Positions 11,753-23,880 of a stretch of DNA of 64,000 nucleotides are shown one piece after another. Where the stretch lies: the NCBI RefSeq assembly GCF_003597395.2, contig NC_133773.1:123441625-123505624 (forward strand). Direction: 5' to 3'. Within the stretch, counting starts at the first letter, position 1. Every line of letters begins with the position of its first letter. The notes beneath the pieces are model-generated. The model did no database searches. It was not told the DNA's origin and saw only the letters and a list, made by a program, of their open reading frames with translations. The stretch is from Chelonoidis abingdonii. Its lineage: Eukaryota; Chordata; Testudines; Testudinidae. The position numbers and the translations under genes are program-made.

Positions 11753-12895
11753 CTTTATCTTCTAGGACAAGGTCTAATAAAGAATCCTCATGCTAGCTGC
11801 AACACTTGAGTTATGAAATTGTCATCTATAATTCAGAAATTCCAAGGATGTTTAAACAGTGGTAACATGAGACTTCCAGCATATGTCACTCATATTGAAG
11901 TCCCTTATGACGTTGTTTTTCCTACACATTATAGATAGGTGCATAAGGAAGCAGTCATCCTGTTCTCTATTGTGATTTGGTGATCTGTAGCGGACATCAA
12001 TTAATACCCCATACAGTGTTTTATCTGTTAGTATATTGATACATATGCATTCAGGATCATTTTCTTCTGCATTATCAGTGACTCGGAAACAGGTAATGGC
12101 ATTTTGGACAGACGGTGCCTTGCCCCTTTATCTACTTAAACCTCCCAAAAGATGTTTTTCCCTTGTACTCTATGAGGAGGAGAGGAGGAGGACAGACTTG
12201 TGGAAGCCCACATTGTCAGGCATTGGAAAGCTACCTATATAGGGTCAAGGGTGGCTGACATAGAGCTGAGAGATTGGACTCTTTAAAGGTCTAGGGTATC
12301 ACAATAACTCCTTAGATAAGGGATGGAGGAATAAGCCCCTTCATAGAAATCTTTGGAGATTTTAGATGCCACAAATCAAGTTCCCTACTGACCACAAGCA
12401 AGCAGAGATTTCTCAAAGTCTTCTAAGTTGGCCAAATTTGGGCAAACTTTCACAGGAACAACAAGAGCAGATCCCTGACACACAGGCCATGCTTCTCCCA
12501 AATTTTAATTCACTTAGGCTAAGCATGGGGGTACTAGATATTTAACATTGCAAAACAATGCATTTTCTCCTAGCCTTGTTCTTGGAAAGGGCGGAACCAT
12601 TTTGGCTGAAACTTCCGTCAACTATTTATCAGCCTGAGTCAAATGATGAGTGTAGAAAATTGTAGCCAAGTGGTTTAAGTTTGGCAAAGGTATAAGCAAC
12701 TGAAAACCGACTCTTACATTGAGAAGTGTCAGGTGCTGCCTATTATTAAGGTTGCTATGGCCCTATCTATAATATAGTTTAGCTCTGCTGCTAGTTTTTG
12801 TAAATAAGATCATTCTAAAGTAATAGCAAAACAACAATCATGCTTATCAAACATGTTTTATATAGTGCCTGAAGCGTCCTAAAGATCTTTACTGA
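11753..12895. other. no gene seen; possible old LINE antisense
   Basis: The part at about 11755-12100 resembles antisense sequence of a LINE-like family found in turtles ('tgaagtcccttatgacgttg', 'tgtgatttggtgatctgtag'), but I cannot assign it with confidence. The remainder is unrecognised. Confidence 0.3.
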
Positions 12896-13192
12896 GGCCT
12901 TGGCTACACTGGCACTTTACAGCGCTGCAACTGGGGTGTGAAAAAACACCCCCCTGAGCGCTGCAAGATGCAGCGCTGTAAAGTGTTAGTGTAATCAGGG
13001 TGGCAGCGCTGGGAACACGGCTCCCAGCGCTGCACGCTACACCCGTAAGGGATGTGGTTTACAAGCAGTGCTGGGAGAGCTCTCTCCCAGCGCTGCGGCT
13101 TTGACTACACTCACACTTCAAAGCGCTGCCGCGGCAGTGCTCCTGCAGCGCTGCCGGGGCAGCGCTTTGAAATGTCTAATGTAGCCATGGCC
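12896..13192. mobile_element. 297-bp MITE, 3-bp TSD
   Basis: The left end GGCCTTGGCTACACTGGCAC and the reverse complement of the right end, GGCCATGGCTACATTAGACA, form imperfect terminal inverted repeats. The element is flanked by TGA on both sides (12893-12895 and 13193-13195). The interior is made of repeated 'cagcgctg' palindromes and can fold extensively. A 3-bp duplication and a GGNNNTGNCTACACTG-type end point to the PIF/Harbinger group, but no transposase is encoded. Confidence 0.8.
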
Positions 13193-13362
13193 TGACTTAA
13201 GCTGGCATGTGAACTAAGGACCTGATTGTACAACACATGGACGCAGTGGTCATAGCATTTCACCAACCATTGGCTTCAACATCCCAACAGTCTGCCCTGG
13301 CACAGCGTCTCTTCCTCTCGTGCCCTTTCAATTGCATTTCTGTGGGAGTTTTTGCCCCGTGA

Positions 13363-13675
13363 GTGAAATTGTTGGCTAATTATTCTGAAGATGATAATCA
13401 GGAATATAAATATTCAGCTGAAGAGAGATACTTGGAAAGCAGTAATATCAAATGCCCAGGACTGACCGACACTGAAGAAAATGAGCTGTTAATACCGCAG
13501 TGTAGCAAAAATAAATGTGATGTGGAGCTGCATATGCAGAAATAATCTATTGTAGATCAGCTAGATAATGAATACTCTAGCAACCCTGGGGAGAAAAGCA
13601 TGTAGCTCTCAGTATTTTTATGTGTGAAAGATACTGATAAGAATTCAGAGGGCAACAGTGATTATTAAGGGTTGG
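13363..13675 (+). pseudogene. possible decayed coding fragment, unidentified
   Basis: A 60-codon open frame rich in acidic and polar residues (13363-13545) continues in the same frame past a stop with protein-like composition (SIVDQLDNEYSSNPGEKS), then hits further stops. I do not recognise the family. Composition and continuation through stops are weak hints of a pseudogene, and chance is an adequate alternative. Confidence 0.18.
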
Positions 13676-14337
13676 GGCTGAAGTGTCTAATGAAGATCTA
13701 TTGAAAGTAAGAAATATGTCCAGTTTGGCTGACTAAGGAGGAAATGACCTTCTGCAAGGATTCATTAAAGGGTGTAAACAGCAAGGAGTCATAAATTGTT
13801 GTGATGACCCATGGGGTATGACTAAGAGTAATGAGACAAAACTGAGTGAAGGAAAGTATAGGCTGAATAGTAAGAGAATTTCCCAACAGTGAGATTGATT
13901 GGACAGTGAAATAGTTTACCAAAGGGGACATAGAAGCCATATAGCTATAATATTTTAAAACCAGATTGCCTAAAGCACTTTAATGCCCAATAGGGAGCAT
14001 TCCTACATTGACTAGGGAATAGGCAAGATGATCCAGTTTCTCTTATTACTGATTTCCAATATTTGGGCACCACTGGCATTTGCTAAACTCCTGCTCCGTT
14101 GCTACCTAATGTCCCTTAGATGCCTGTCAGTGGGCATGTGCAAATCTGTCAAAATCCTGACTCTGCCAAGCTGCTTGGTGCCTTACTCAGACCTAAGCCC
14201 TGGTGGGATCCACAAAGTAGACATTCCACTGTTTATCTTGCCTATAGGGCCCAATCCAACATGTATGCTCTGAGTAGGCTAAACCCACACAGATAGACAG
14301 GGGAAGGAGGTGTCAGTGTTGACTGTCTTTGCCCCCC
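13676..14337. other. no gene seen
   Basis: Unrecognised AT-rich DNA. Open frames here are short and lack splice or start context. Confidence 0.4.
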
Positions 14338-14466
14338 ATAGCCCAGTGGTTGGCACATTCAGCTGGGAGGAAGGAGACCTAGGTTTAGATCCTCATTCTG
14401 CATGCTGTAGAATCAGGACTTAAACCTAGGTCCTTCCACATGTGTACCCTAACCACTGGGCGATAA
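14338..14466. repeat. foldback tRNA-derived SINE, copy A
   Basis: The first arm (from 14338) reads as a tRNA-like promoter, with an A-box-like 'tagcccagtgg' and a B-box-like 'ggtttagatcc'. The second arm (about 14412-14466) is the reverse complement of the same tRNA-like unit, ending 'taaccactgggcgata'. The two arms align for over 50 bases around a short loop, so a transcript would form a long hairpin. Confidence 0.75.
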
Positions 14467-14560
14467 GGCATTCTGGGGATGGGATCTCAATCTCTCTCTA
14501 GTTGAAGCTGTTCCACTGTGTAGAAATAAACATTCATTGGGCCAGAGAGTGGGAATACCC

Positions 14561-14698
14561 TATAGGCCAGTGGCTAGGACTCTCAAGTTGGAAATTAAAG
14601 ACTTGGGTTCAGGTCTCTGTGCCAGATCAGGCAGAGAAGGGATTTGACCTCAGGTCTCCTATCTCCCAGGTGAGAGCCATAACCATGGGACTATTTGG
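14561..14698. repeat. foldback tRNA-derived SINE, copy B
   Basis: This has the same design as the copy 100 bases upstream: 'taggccagtggctagg' with 'gggttcaggtctct' in the first arm, and the inverted arm with 'tttgacctcaggtctcctat' and 'ccataaccatggg'. It is more diverged. A 105-codon open frame across it is not a gene. Confidence 0.7.
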
Positions 14699-15346
14699 TA
14701 GGAGGGAGAAACCACTACCACCACCACCTCCAAGTTTTTCATTAAAAAGTTTGACCTGGCTTAGAAACCTAACTTCAGGAGAGGTAAGGAAGTGCCTATG
14801 TTACCTTTGTGTGAGCTAGAGTTGATTTTGTGGTTCAGCCCCCTTACTGTACCTCTCCTAGTGCTTCAACACAACCCTTATAGAAAAGCACTTGGAGACC
14901 TAGAATTCAATCTCTGAGAATTTTCAGTAAGCGTTGCACAGAGTCAATTTCCCCACAATAAGTCCAAAAAAGAACAAGAGGAATGAACTAATTTCTCAAG
15001 TATCGACTTTATACAATTTTATAACAAAAATAGCATAATTTCTACTAAATAGCCAGCCTACTTCATACTCCGCATAACTTTTATCTTCAGTTATACATAA
15101 ATAGAAACAAATTGAATTTAGTACAGGTCAGTTCCTCCATGCAGCGAGAAGTAACCCAGAGTTCCAAAAGCTCAGGTTGAGTTCAGCTGTCTGTTAGTCT
15201 TTATTCATCAACTCTGTACAGTCTGGTGAGTCCAAAGCACTGTAATAATAGCTTCCCACCTCTCTCTTGCAGAAATCTCCAACTGGAATTCAGACAGACT
15301 ATTTCACCTCATCTGCTGGACTTTGGAATCACTTAAGTAGCTAGTG
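14699..15346. other. no gene seen
   Basis: Unrecognised DNA up to the hAT MITE. Confidence 0.4.
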
Positions 15347-15354
15347 TGCTAACT

Positions 15355-15623
15355 CAGACTACTGTGCCCCTTTCAGGAGTCTGATTTTTATCTTGCGTAC
15401 TTCAAGTTTCACCTCACTTAAAAATAACTTGATTATAAAATCAGACAAAAATACAAAAGTGTCACAACATTATTGAAAAATTGCTTGCTTTCTCATTTTG
15501 ACCGTATGAAATTTTAGTTTGTACTGAATTAAAACTAGGCAAATATTTAGATGCATCGATGTACCCCCTAGAAGAGCTCAGCGTACTCTCAGGGGTACGC
15601 ATACCCCTCATTGAGAACCACTG
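15355..15623 (-). mobile_element. hAT MITE, internally shortened copy
   Basis: On the minus strand this matches the element at 24547-24937, including 'aagtttcacctcacttaaaa' (plus-strand reading) and the terminal 'ttgagaaccactg'. The left terminus has lost most of its inverted repeat. The flanks TGCTAACT (15347-15354) and TACTAACT (15624-15631) match at 7 of 8 positions, as expected for a hAT insertion. Confidence 0.82.
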
Positions 15624-15631
15624 TACTAACT

Positions 15632-16955
15632 CATAAACCAACCAATCAGTATTAAGTAGTTAAATGAATAACCTCGCCGCAAAGTGCTTCTTGGTTAGGG
15701 GGAAAGAGCCTGCTTTCTGCTCCCAGGGCTGAGCCTTTCCAACCCACACAGGTCACTTGTCCTGTTGTAAAGTTGCTGCACTGACTACTTGCCCTCAGTG
15801 GAGTCTATTACTCCAGCTACAGGGAGACTATTGAGCAAACCCCAAGCTCTCACACCCAGTTCCAGAAACTTCTGGGCAAGACCCACAAAGCTCACTTCCC
15901 CTTTCCTCCCCCCACTTTTCTCTAGATGTCTTCCTGTTAGGTATGTGTGGGTTACACCTACTCCTTTTGAGGTGTGGGGGCAAAGACCATACTGCTGTCC
16001 ACAACATTTCCTGTTGGCTAGCTTGAGTAGCTCCCTGCTAATTATACTGGATTCTATGAATCTATTCTTTAGATGCCTAAGTCCCCTACAGCAGGGGTGT
16101 GTTGTAATCAATATTTGTAAAGCTTTTTATGACGATAAGCAGCACTAGATAACTTCAGATTATTACAATAGGCACCTTCTCCATCAGCTGGGTTGCAGCT
16201 AGGTGGGGTGAGAGAGGGAGCTTGGGGAATGGAAATTGGCAGTTCTTTTGATGGGTGGAGCTGCCTGTCACCATTTCTAGGGGATACAACTGCTGCTGTG
16301 TGCGGGCTCTGGTTGCATTCAAGTTTGGATTTTTAGACGATGTAGTTTTGTCTCATTCCTTTGGCTTCCCTTCAGATTATAGTATCATTATTAATAATAA
16401 TGACTATGCTTTTTTTATTTTAGAATTAAGGTACATTCAGCTAGAAAACCAAAAGTGAACTGTGCAGCAGACAGTCACAAATAGCCAAGTGTCTACCTTG
16501 ACTAGTGCTGTAATGAAGATCTTATCTTTTCTTTAGATGATCCTTTTAAAGTATGTGCTCTTTGAAAACTATCATTTCCATATAATACTTTAACTAGACA
16601 CCGTGAAATAAAAGGTCGGGAAAGATTTATGAGTAACCAAGGCTTGACTGAATATGCTGATAGCTGAGGAATTTCAGATCTTCAAATAGAAGTGGTAGGA
16701 ATTTCTTAATTTGCCAGGATCCCTTAGAAAATAATGTTAAAAGCAGAAATAACTGAGGGTTTTTTGGCTCTAACTAAAGAGGCATGTACAGATTTTTTTA
16801 ATAAGTCTTACGGTAGAAAAAAACATAGTTATTAAACTCAACATCCATATGAAATCCAATCCTTGATTCTGAATCAAAAATGTAGGATAAAAGTGAAATC
16901 AATGAGAAATAGAAACAAGCAATTTTATATGGTTATTCTGATATCTCCTGATTCA
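15632..16955. other. no gene seen
   Basis: Opposed open frames at 15785-16148 overlap on both strands and have no recognisable domain. The remainder is AT-rich and unassigned. Confidence 0.4.
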
Positions 16956-16959
16956 GCAA

Positions 16960-17245
16960 AGCACCGTCCTTGGCACATGCCAAAGTGAATAACTATTCTA
17001 CGCAGTATTTGGGGCCAGATCCAATACTCTGTGGGGAGACTCCTTGTGGCTTTGGATTAGGCCATTAAATATGTGCTTGAAGGACTTTGAAGTCAATAGA
17101 ATTTAGTACGTGCTTAATTTTAAGAGCTTTCCCAAATGGTGGTGATATTTAATAAACATAACGGACCAGGTCCTTGCCTCATTACCCAGACAATACACCC
17201 ATTGAAATCACTGGGTATTTTGAATGAGTAAAGACTGCTGGATCA
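16960..17245. repeat. short hairpin-type repeats
   Basis: Segments such as 'ctgattcagcaaagcaccgt', 'aaatatgtgcttgaaggact' and 'cacccattgaaatcactggg' belong to short imperfectly palindromic repeats common in turtles and other sauropsids. They are diverged, and their edges cannot be set. Confidence 0.4.
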
Positions 17246-17534
17246 AGCTCTATATTAAAAACAAACTAGTATTTGAAACTGTATCATGAACCTTACTGAT
17301 GGGTTTTATTAAGATGGGTAATGTGCTACATCCAGCTTCTGATTTCTTCCTTTAATTTAGTGCCAGTTGAGCATATCAGACTGGGCAGTAACTGCCCTCA
17401 TCTCTCTCTTTCCACAGTAAAGATACAGCTTGGACAGAAGCAGGGCAATGCTCCCTGCCCCCATCATCTTATCAATGTCTCACTCCCATAAGTAGGCCCT
17501 CCAGAATACGGATAAGAAGGTACTTAAGTAGAAG

Positions 17535-17760
17535 ATCCAGGCTACATCCAATTTTTGTATTGGTATAACTGTCAGGTTTGAATTCTTTTTTTTTTTTTTA
17601 CCTGATATACTGGTACAACCCCTAGTGTGGATGCAGTTATACCAATATAAAAGGCACCTTATCCCAGTAAGTATATTCCCCTTTCCCTACAGGAATAAGC
17701 TACACTTTTATAAGCAGATATATACTGAGATAAGGGTATCCATTCTAGAGGGTGTTGTAC
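17535..17760. repeat. MITE-like hairpin element, partial
   Basis: A perfect 14-base inverted repeat (TATTGGTATAACTG at about 17558 and its complement at about 17634) surrounds a T-rich loop. Related sequence continues to about 17760. The outer ends are not clear, so no TSD can be given. Confidence 0.5.
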
Positions 17761-18011
17761 TGCTTTACTAGACCTCTATACTTGGTGCCAGAGTCCAACA
17801 TTTAGGCAACACTGACCTATTGCTCCTATAGTTACCTTACCCTATAGGATCCTAAGGTTCCACTGGTAGGTACCTTAACCGGTGACAGCATCAGCACTTA
17901 AAAGCTGCTTGGAGCCCTCACTGAGGTCAAAGCTCTGTCAGCCCTCAAGAAGGATTCTCAGATTAAGCATTGTCCTGCGTGTCGGCACTTCTAAAGACAA
18001 ACAGGTCTGGA

Positions 18012-18165
18012 ATTTTTCAGGGGTGTATGTTTGTCTCAGTCACTCATCTGGGGTGTGGGAGATGTGGAAGATTTAAGGTTAAATCCCTGCTCTGCTGGCT
18101 GTGGAGCAGGGACTTGAGCCCAGATCTCACAGGTATATGTCATAACCACCAGGCTATTGGCTATA
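18012..18165. repeat. foldback tRNA-derived SINE, copy C
   Basis: A degenerate forward arm (to about 18090, 'ttaaggttaaatccctgctc') is followed by an inverted arm 'gcagggacttgagcccagat' ending near 'ataaccaccaggctatt'. The design matches the copies at 14.3-14.7 kb. Confidence 0.65.
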
Positions 18166-18240
18166 CTGGGAGCAGAGGGTGGCTAGAGAGAAACTCTCCT
18201 GTTGAATCTTTTCCAGAAAAAAGAGTGAGAGCATGTGTGT

Positions 18241-18302
18241 GATTATAGCCCAGTGATTTGGGTCCTTACCTGGCATGTTAGAGATCCAAGCTGAAGTTGT
18301 CG
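18241..18302 (+). repeat. tRNA-derived SINE, forward arm only (copy D)
   Basis: 'atagcccagtgatttgggtc' followed by 'acctggcatgttagagatcc' is the forward tRNA-like arm. The inverted arm is not visible, so this is a half copy. Confidence 0.55.
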
Positions 18303-18384
18303 CTCAAATTAATATTCAGTTACACAAAGTAGAACCACTTCAACAGGAGAGATTGAGAAAGCGCTCCCCCCATCCAAGAATACC

Positions 18385-18505
18385 CAATAGCCTGGTGGTT
18401 AGGGCCCTTACCTGGGATGTAGGTTTAAGTCCCTACTCTGACTCAGGGAGAGCAGGGCTCTCACATGCTGGGTGAGTGCCCTAATCACCAGGTGATTGGC
18501 TATAA
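18385..18505. repeat. foldback tRNA-derived SINE, copy E
   Basis: The forward arm 'aatagcctggtggttagggc' carries the B-box-like 'ggtttaagtcc'. The inverted arm contains 'gtgagtgccctaatcaccag' and ends near 'ggctata'. It is one of the better-preserved copies. Confidence 0.7.
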
Positions 18506-19805
18506 CGGGGTGGGTTGCTCTTTTTTATTTTCTCTTGGATCAGGCCCTTAATAGCACTCTTTTTGGAAGAGCGCAGTACCCTTTTTGCAAGAACTGGCTA
18601 TCTGTGTTTCTCAAATGTCACTTTTTAAATAGAATGACTGTATGGCATCAATCTGAGAAACAATATAAATCTTGGAAGGCTGGTCTAAAGCCATTTGGGA
18701 TAAAGTATTAAAAAATTGTCATTCCTTCTTAGTAATGCAGTCAGTCATTCCCTACAAGTGATTCAGAGCAGAAAGAGCTGAATTCTGTTCCAAATCTATC
18801 AGTAATTTTCAGGAATTTGCAAGTGAGGTCAGTCTCTAGTCCAGAGAAGAGTAGAAAAGGTGCCAGCATACATCACTGACACGTGTGATTGGGTGGACTC
18901 TACAACAGAAATGTCTGCTGATGCATTAACAGCAATGGTGCTTCATATGAGGGCATTCTTTGAACACTGATCCAAATGTGATGGACGTAGGCAGTTCAGA
19001 AACAGTTCCAAACTAGAGCGGTTCTAATACTTACATTTTGCAAACACAACATATACCCTGTTATGTTCAGTATTTACCCACATTTGTGGTGAAGATTAAA
19101 AATTGTGCCAGTTTGGGAATTTTTTTTAATTTTGTTTTTTTAACTGTTGTTTCACATTTTCGGTAAGCCAGTTCTAATTTTACTTCTGATTTGTAAGAGG
19201 TATTCTACTGTAGGAAAAATATTGTTATGAAAAAGATCTCCTAGAGAGTGCACCTTTTATTCTTCATTTAGATTTGCTTTTAAATATTTCTCTGTTTTTA
19301 TAGTAGTAGTTGGGCCATTTTTAGGTGACATGCTCTTTATGTGATACTTAAATTTAAGTACAAAATAAATTTGTAAGATATTAATCTTCATTAAACATGG
19401 CTGGTTTCATTTGAAAGGGCACTGATATGTAGGATAAGTTTGAAATGTTAACTATGTTTTAAAATTCTAATCATGTTGGATTATTTTATGGATTCTCAAT
19501 CACTTTTTTCCAAAACAATCCACGCTTTTATGTTTTCCTTTTATTCTTTTGTGTAAGTTTCAAACTATTTATTCATGCATGAAGGAATTGCTATTACTTG
19601 TCATAGAAACACTACAATACAGAACCATACGGCCTGTCTCAAGATACTTTGTATACTCATACTCCACTTGTAGTTCCATCTGGACTAATGCTTAAGCCTA
19701 GGATTGGGAATAGGGAAGTCCTATGGGATTTAAATCTATACTTAATTGTTTTGCTAGATTAGGGTTTACATCAGGGATTTCCCCTATGGACATAGCTAGG
19801 TTAAA
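18506..19805. other. no gene seen
   Basis: AT-rich DNA with several T runs. No repeat family, splice-bounded exon or long frame stands out. Confidence 0.4.
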
Positions 19806-21963
19806 ACAACAAGGAGTCCTTGTGACACCTTAGAGACTAACACATTTATTTGAGCATAAGCTTATGCCCAAATAAATGTATTAGTTTCCAAGTTGCCACA
19901 AGGGCCTGGCCTACGCTATGAGTTTATACAGAATTTCGCAGTGTTAAACCGAATTAGCCCTGCACCCTTCCACACAACAAAGCCCTTTATATTGATATAA
20001 AGGGCTCTTAATACCGATATCTATAATCCTCCCCGACAAGGGAAGTAGCGCTGAAATCGGTATTGCCATGTCGGATTAGGGTTAGTGTAGCCGCAATTCT
20101 ACGGTATTGGCGTCCGGGCGCTATCCCACAGTGCACCATTGTGACAGCTCTGGACAGCAATCTGAACTCGGATGTACAGGCCAGGTAGACAGGAAAAGCC
20201 CCACAAACTTTTGAATTTCATTTCCTGTTTGCCTAACATGGAGTGCCGATCAGCACAGGTGCCCATGCAGTCCTAGAATCAAAAAAGAGCTCCAGCATGG
20301 ACCATACAGGAGATACTGAATCTGATCTCTGTATGGGGAGATGAATCTGTTATATCAGAACTCCATTCCAAAAGATGAAATGCCAAAGCATTTGAAAAAA
20401 TCTCCAAGATAGAAAGAGGCCAGAACAGGAACTCAACACAGTACTATGTGACAAGCATAACGGAAAGCCAAAGAATCAAATGGACGCTCATGGAGGGAGG
20501 GAGGGAGGCGGGGGCTGAGGACTTCAGCTGTCCCACAGTCCCCACAGTCCCCGAAAACCATTTGCATTCTTGGCTGAGCTCCCAATGCCTGAAGGGTCAA
20601 AAACATTGTCATGGGTGGTTCAGGGTATATGTTGTCAGCCCTTCCCCCCCCCCCCGTCCCCGAGAAAGAAAAAGGGAAAATCATGTTCTCGCTTTTTCCA
20701 ATGTCCCGGTATGTCTACTGGATGCTGCTGCAGACATGGTGCTGCAGCGCTAAACAGCAGCATCCTCTCCCCTCCCCTTCCTTCCTGATGGCAGATGGTG
20801 CAATAGGACCTGGTCCTCGATCGCATCGTTATCATCGTGAGGCTCCTGGCTGGCCTTGGTGATGTCGACCAGGAGCGCCTGGGCAAAAAATGGATGACTT
20901 CGGTCATTCTCTTCTTTAAGCTTTGGTCCTCCTGGAATTCAAGTCCTGCCTGGCTATCATAGCAGCTGGAGGCTACTCCCACCATTAATTTCATAAAGTC
21001 AGTGTTGTCTTATTCCTGCCATTCTTTTATTACTTCATCACACAAATGGGGGGACATCTGCCATGGTAAGCCCAGGAGGGGTTGGGGAGGAGGGAAGCAA
21101 CGGTGGGGTTGTTGCAGGGGCACCCCCTACAATGGCATGCAGCTCATCATTTCTGTGGGATCTCTGGGGCTCTGACCTGGAGAGGCTATGCTCTCTGGTT
21201 CTCTAGTAGACTTGCCCCATATTCTAGGCAGGACTGACTCTATTTTTAGACAAAACATAAAGAAGGGAATGACCTGGGGAGTCATTCCCATTTTTGTCTA
21301 TGCGCCCCTGGCTGACCTCAGCAAGGCCAGCCAGGAGCACCCATGGCAGCAGCAGACGGTACAATAGGACTGGTAACTGTCATTGCCAATTTCCAAAGCA
21401 GTAGATGGTGCAATAGGGCTGGTACCCGTCTCTGCTACCTTGCAAAGGCAAGTGAATGCTGCTGTGTAGCGCTGCAGTACTGTGTCTGTTAGCAACATCC
21501 AGTAGACATACGGTGACAGTGAAAAAAGGCTGAACAGGCTCCATGGTTGCCATGCTATGGCGTCTGCCAGGGCAATCCAGGGGAAAGGGCGCAAAATGAT
21601 TGTCTGTTGTTGCTTTCATGGAGGGAGGATTGACTGACGACATTTACCCAGAATCGCCTGTGACACTGTTTTTGCACCATCATGCATTGTGGTTTCAACC
21701 CAGATTTCCAATGGCCGGGGGAAACTGCAGGAACTATGAGATAGCTACCCACAGTGCAACGCTCCAGAAATCAATGCTAGCCTCGATACATGGACGCACA
21801 CCAGTGAATTAATGCGCTTAGTGTGGCCACGTGCACTCAACTTCATACAATCTGTTTCCAAATACTGGTTTCTGTAAAATCGGAATAATCCCATAGTGTA
21901 GACATACCCAAGGACTCCTCGTTGTTTTTGCTGATACAGTCTAACATGGCTACCACTCTAATA
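19806..21963. repeat. Penelope-derived palindrome, split by a TIR element
   Basis: The left part (19806-19902) consists of a Penelope 3' terminal segment ('acaaggagtccttgtgacac') joined head-to-head at an AAGCTT-like centre (about 19858-19864) to its own inverted copy. The inverted copy is interrupted at 19903 and resumes at 21913 ('gactcctcgttgtttttg') to 21963. Removing the insert and one TSD restores a continuous palindrome of about 150 bp. Confidence 0.82.
19903..21909. mobile_element. 2.0-kb TIR element, PIF/Harbinger-like ends
   Basis: The left end GGCCTGGCCTACGCTATG and the reverse complement of the right end GGGTATGTCTACACTATG match at 12 of 18 positions. AAG flanks both sides (19900-19902 and 21910-21912), a 3-bp TSD. 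The interior has many overlapping short frames on both strands at 20433-20994 and 21298-21812, and a C12 run near 20644. None carries a readable DDE transposase or Myb motif. It is best taken as a non-autonomous or heavily deleted relative of Harbinger-type elements. Confidence 0.7.
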
Positions 21964-21965
21964 GC

Positions 21966-22060
21966 TAGGTTACTTAACCTCTCTATCTCAGTTTCCCCCT
22001 CTAAAAAGGAGGAGAATGCTTACCTGCCTACCAGTACTACACAGAGCTGTTTGTCAGAAA
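21966..22060 (+). repeat. MIR SINE 3' fragment
   Basis: 'acctctctatctcagtttcc' followed by 'ccctctaaaaaggagg' is the conserved MIR tail. Confidence 0.55.
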
Positions 22061-22074
22061 CAGAGCTTTTCAGT

Positions 22075-22335
22075 CTCTAACTTCTATTACATCATCCATT
22101 CAACATCCCTGCCAGCACAGGATCATTCCTTAAAGTACATTTTCTAGTATTTTGTGTGGTCTAGCTTTAAAAGATTTAAATGATGAGGGTTCTACTACTT
22201 CCCTGAGGAGAATATTCCACAACTCAATACATCTTTATTGTCAAGAAAGGTGTATGTTTTTTTTCCCAGGTGTTCAGTCTAAATTTTTTCCTCTTAATTT
22301 CATCCTATTTCAGCTCACCTCATTATAACTGCAAG
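22075..22335 (-). repeat. CR1-like LINE fragment
   Basis: On the plus strand, 'ggttctactacttccctgag', 'aatattccacaactcaatac' and 'gtgttcagtctaaatttttt' match the antisense of the CR1 3' region that precedes the tail (the same block order is seen at 29750-29820). The copy is old and lacks both ends. Confidence 0.6.
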
Positions 22336-23880
22336 CAAATTTGTAATCCATCATGGCACACCAGTCCCGTCTCCTAGGCTAACCGTAGCAAATAGAGAGC
22401 ACTTTTAAAAGATTCTGGAAAGAAGCTTATTATAAAATGGAAACATATTTTTCTGATGTGTAATTAGGGAATAGCAAATCTTTCATGCAAACTTGAACAA
22501 ATATAAGATGGTTTGGTAAAAAATCCAGCAGACTAATACACTTTATAACACACAGAGGCCTGGTGTTTATATTAAATCTCTCCATTCCAAGATTTAAAAT
22601 CTACTGATTCTACTCCTCACCACCAGCACACAGCAGTGTTCGATGAAGGAGGGGGAGTTCCAGGCCCGTCTTCTCTTAAACAGTGGGGACAGATGTTGCT
22701 TCATGTCTGAGGGACTCCTTATCCCCCATGCCTTCCTTAGGAAGAGCTCCCACTGTCCTCCTGTGGAAGTCATCCAAATTTGGACTATTTCCATATGAGT
22801 ATTCCTGCTGAGCATGCACTACTTTCATAAGCAGCTCCCAGGTTGAAAGTTTACAAGGTTGTGCAAAACACTAGTTTCAGTCATTTACCAGCTGCCTTTC
22901 CTCAACCCCCTATTTTTCAGTAAAATTAAAAATACAGCTTGATCATGGGATAGAGGTTCTTGGGATAGTGCGTTGGAGGTGCTGAGTGTCCTTTTAATAA
23001 GTCTTGTGAAAACACACACACACACAAAAATAGGCATTTTAAATGAAAGCAGGATGATTAATTTGGAGTAGAGAGTTTCATTTCTGTCCATGTCCTAGGT
23101 TAGCTGTTTTCTTTCTTTTATCCCCAATGATCTACCTATAGCCAAAGGCCAAGCACTTTGAGTAATTCCCTCTTTTAAATGCACATCGATGTGGATAGTG
23201 TGAATTTATCAGGCTGACAACAATCCAAAGAAACCTGGCACTGTGCTAGGCTCACTCAGCTCAGCCCCTCAGAGCAAAGCTAGGCAACTGGATGCCCATC
23301 AAGTCTCATTGAGCAGCCCTCATGAGATTGCAGAATGGCTGGAAGTTCTTGCAAGGGGTCGCTGCTTTCTTTCTCTTACCTTCTTCACACATCTCTGTGA
23401 GCAATATCAGGTGTAGTACCCAGCCACTAGTCAATACTGCTTGGTGCAGCAGCCCAACTGCAGGGAAGGCTGGTCTTTTGCAGCACTCTACATGTACCGA
23501 AGTGATTCCTCAGCATATTGGGTGCCCAAAGCACTCTTGCGTGGTGAGTGTGCCACACCCATATATTCCAATATAGCACTAGATGGGACAACCAGCGTAG
23601 ACAGCAGAATACAGTGCGAAACCTAGATTTGGATCCATAGTTGACCTAACAGTGTATCTTTTTAAGAACTATTTTAAGCGACTGAGCTTTTTCTAAAAGA
23701 AATTCTTTAAATAAACACCATAGCTGCTTCAGTTCACTCTGAAAAACTGTTTTCCATAAGAGTGATGATTACTGAATAACAACATGTCACTTTTCACCAT
23801 ATATTACTTCTAGCTGGGAAGCTTCTTGAAAATACATTGGTAGCCCAATAACAGAAGTTACTTTTTAATGACTTAGCTTT
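22336..23880. other. no gene seen
   Basis: Unrecognised DNA. A short (CA)n run lies at about 23013-23026. Open frames here are under 85 codons with no motif. Confidence 0.4.

Noticed and set aside
14338..18505. tRNA genes
   Set aside because: The A- and B-box-like motifs belong to inverted SINE units. No complete cloverleaf with anticodon arm can be drawn.
20433..20994. Open frames of 72-119 codons
   Set aside because: They lie within the TIR element at 19903-21909, on both strands, with proline-rich low-complexity content from a C12 run.
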